A stretch of DNA of 6,808 bases from Candidatus Lambdaproteobacteria bacterium (lineage in GTDB: Bacteria > SAR324 > NAC60-12), in the NCBI GenBank assembly GCA_012964265.1, contig DTUH01000291.1, forward strand, positions 1 to 6,808. Reading direction: 5' to 3'. Shown here in pieces: positions 6,557 to 6,808 of the stretch (the first letter of the stretch is position 1; each line of letters starts with the position of its first letter). The position numbers and the translations under genes were made by a program. The notes beneath the pieces were generated by a model. That model ran no database searches. It worked only from the letters and a program-made list of their open reading frames with translations, and had not been told where the DNA came from.

Positions 6557-6808
6557 CTACAAACAGACAATTGAATCTGCGCACCGACAATTTTGCTGAT
6601 CAAGCGTTTTTGAAAAGATGTCAAAAAACATCCGGTTGACTTTTTCTTTGTTCCGGACCAGTATATCCCCGCTTGATTCCAGTTGAATTGGCCCACTTTC
6701 CATTCCGGTTGCCATATTAACCACAAACCCGACGGACGCGTAACACAACCCAAGTTCTTTGGCCAAAACCACTTCCGGAACACTAGTCATTCCAACAACG
6801 TCCGCACC
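6557..6808 (-). CDS. Purine/methylthio-nucleoside phosphorylase, C-terminal part
   Basis: The C-terminal 83 residues of a PNP/MTAP-family phosphorylase, which cleaves a purine (methylthio)nucleoside with phosphate to release the base and (methylthio)ribose-1-phosphate in purine or methionine salvage. The gene continues past the right edge, so its start is not visible. The family signature is clear: GADVVGMTSVPEVVLAKELG, followed by a Tyr-Ala strand and VVNMATGM. The base-contacting position has Asn (codon at 6716-6718), as in 6-oxopurine-specific PNP and methylthioinosine phosphorylases; adenosine-type MTAP usually has a TDYD motif there. Substrate choice is therefore probably inosine-type, but the rest of the active site lies outside the window. 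The gene converges on the large plus-strand gene, with 21 bases between the two stops. Confidence 0.85.
   Translation of the reverse strand, partial: GADVVGMTSVPEVVLAKELGLCYASVGFVVNMATGMESGPIQLESSGDILVRNKEKVNRMFFDIFSKTLDQQNCRCADSIVCL

Noticed and set aside
6537..6558. AGGC...GCCT pairing in the convergent gap as a bidirectional terminator
   Set aside because: The stem is only four base pairs plus one interrupted pair, the loop is large, and there is no T-tract on either side.
6451..6783. 110-residue minus-strand open frame overlapping the large gene's end and the phosphorylase
   Set aside because: It is a shadow: the phosphorylase motifs lie in another minus-strand frame, and it overlaps the well-supported C-terminus of the plus-strand gene.

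Overview
The window looks like ordinary chromosome of an AT-leaning Gram-negative bacterium. The evidence is an E. coli-type trimeric diacylglycerol kinase, a Sec-type signal peptide on a small exported protein, and housekeeping genes with Gram-negative-like sequences. The lineage cannot be named from the sequence alone. There is no transposase, integrase, CRISPR array, tRNA or rRNA in it.

Layout: (1) At the left edge, on the minus strand, lies a small unrecognised protein gene (140-364). An alternative-frame tail (down to position 63) suggests a one-base frameshift in a short A/T run. (2) A 211-bp divergent intergenic region (365-575) holds no confident promoter. (3) At 576-998 (+) a small, Lys-rich, probably secreted protein of unknown function is encoded. 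(4) A 147-bp spacer (999-1145) contains a long imperfect inverted repeat (1057-1093), possibly a terminator or a pheT leader hairpin. (5) A compact plus-strand cluster follows: pheT (1146-3623), dgkA (3635-4000), a moaD-like gene (4005-4250) and a large multidomain gene (4298-6535). Gaps are 11, 4 and 47 bp, consistent with one operon. (6) Convergent to it, at the right edge, is the C-terminal end of a purine/methylthio-nucleoside phosphorylase gene (6557-6808, minus, cut by the window).

The cluster mixes translation (PheT), lipid recycling (DgkA), sulfur-carrier/molybdopterin chemistry (MoaD-like) and a probable cyclic-nucleotide-responsive metallo-hydrolase, with no obvious single pathway. 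pheT has no pheS directly upstream. Its protein has substitutions in two normally conserved motifs (the TPNRxD and RFERGVDP equivalents). The most intriguing gene is the last one. It encodes an uncharacterised N-terminal domain, a metallo-beta-lactamase domain with an apparently complete metal site, and two cNMP-binding-like domains, of which only the first keeps a near-canonical phosphate-binding cassette. This is the best candidate for undescribed biology here.
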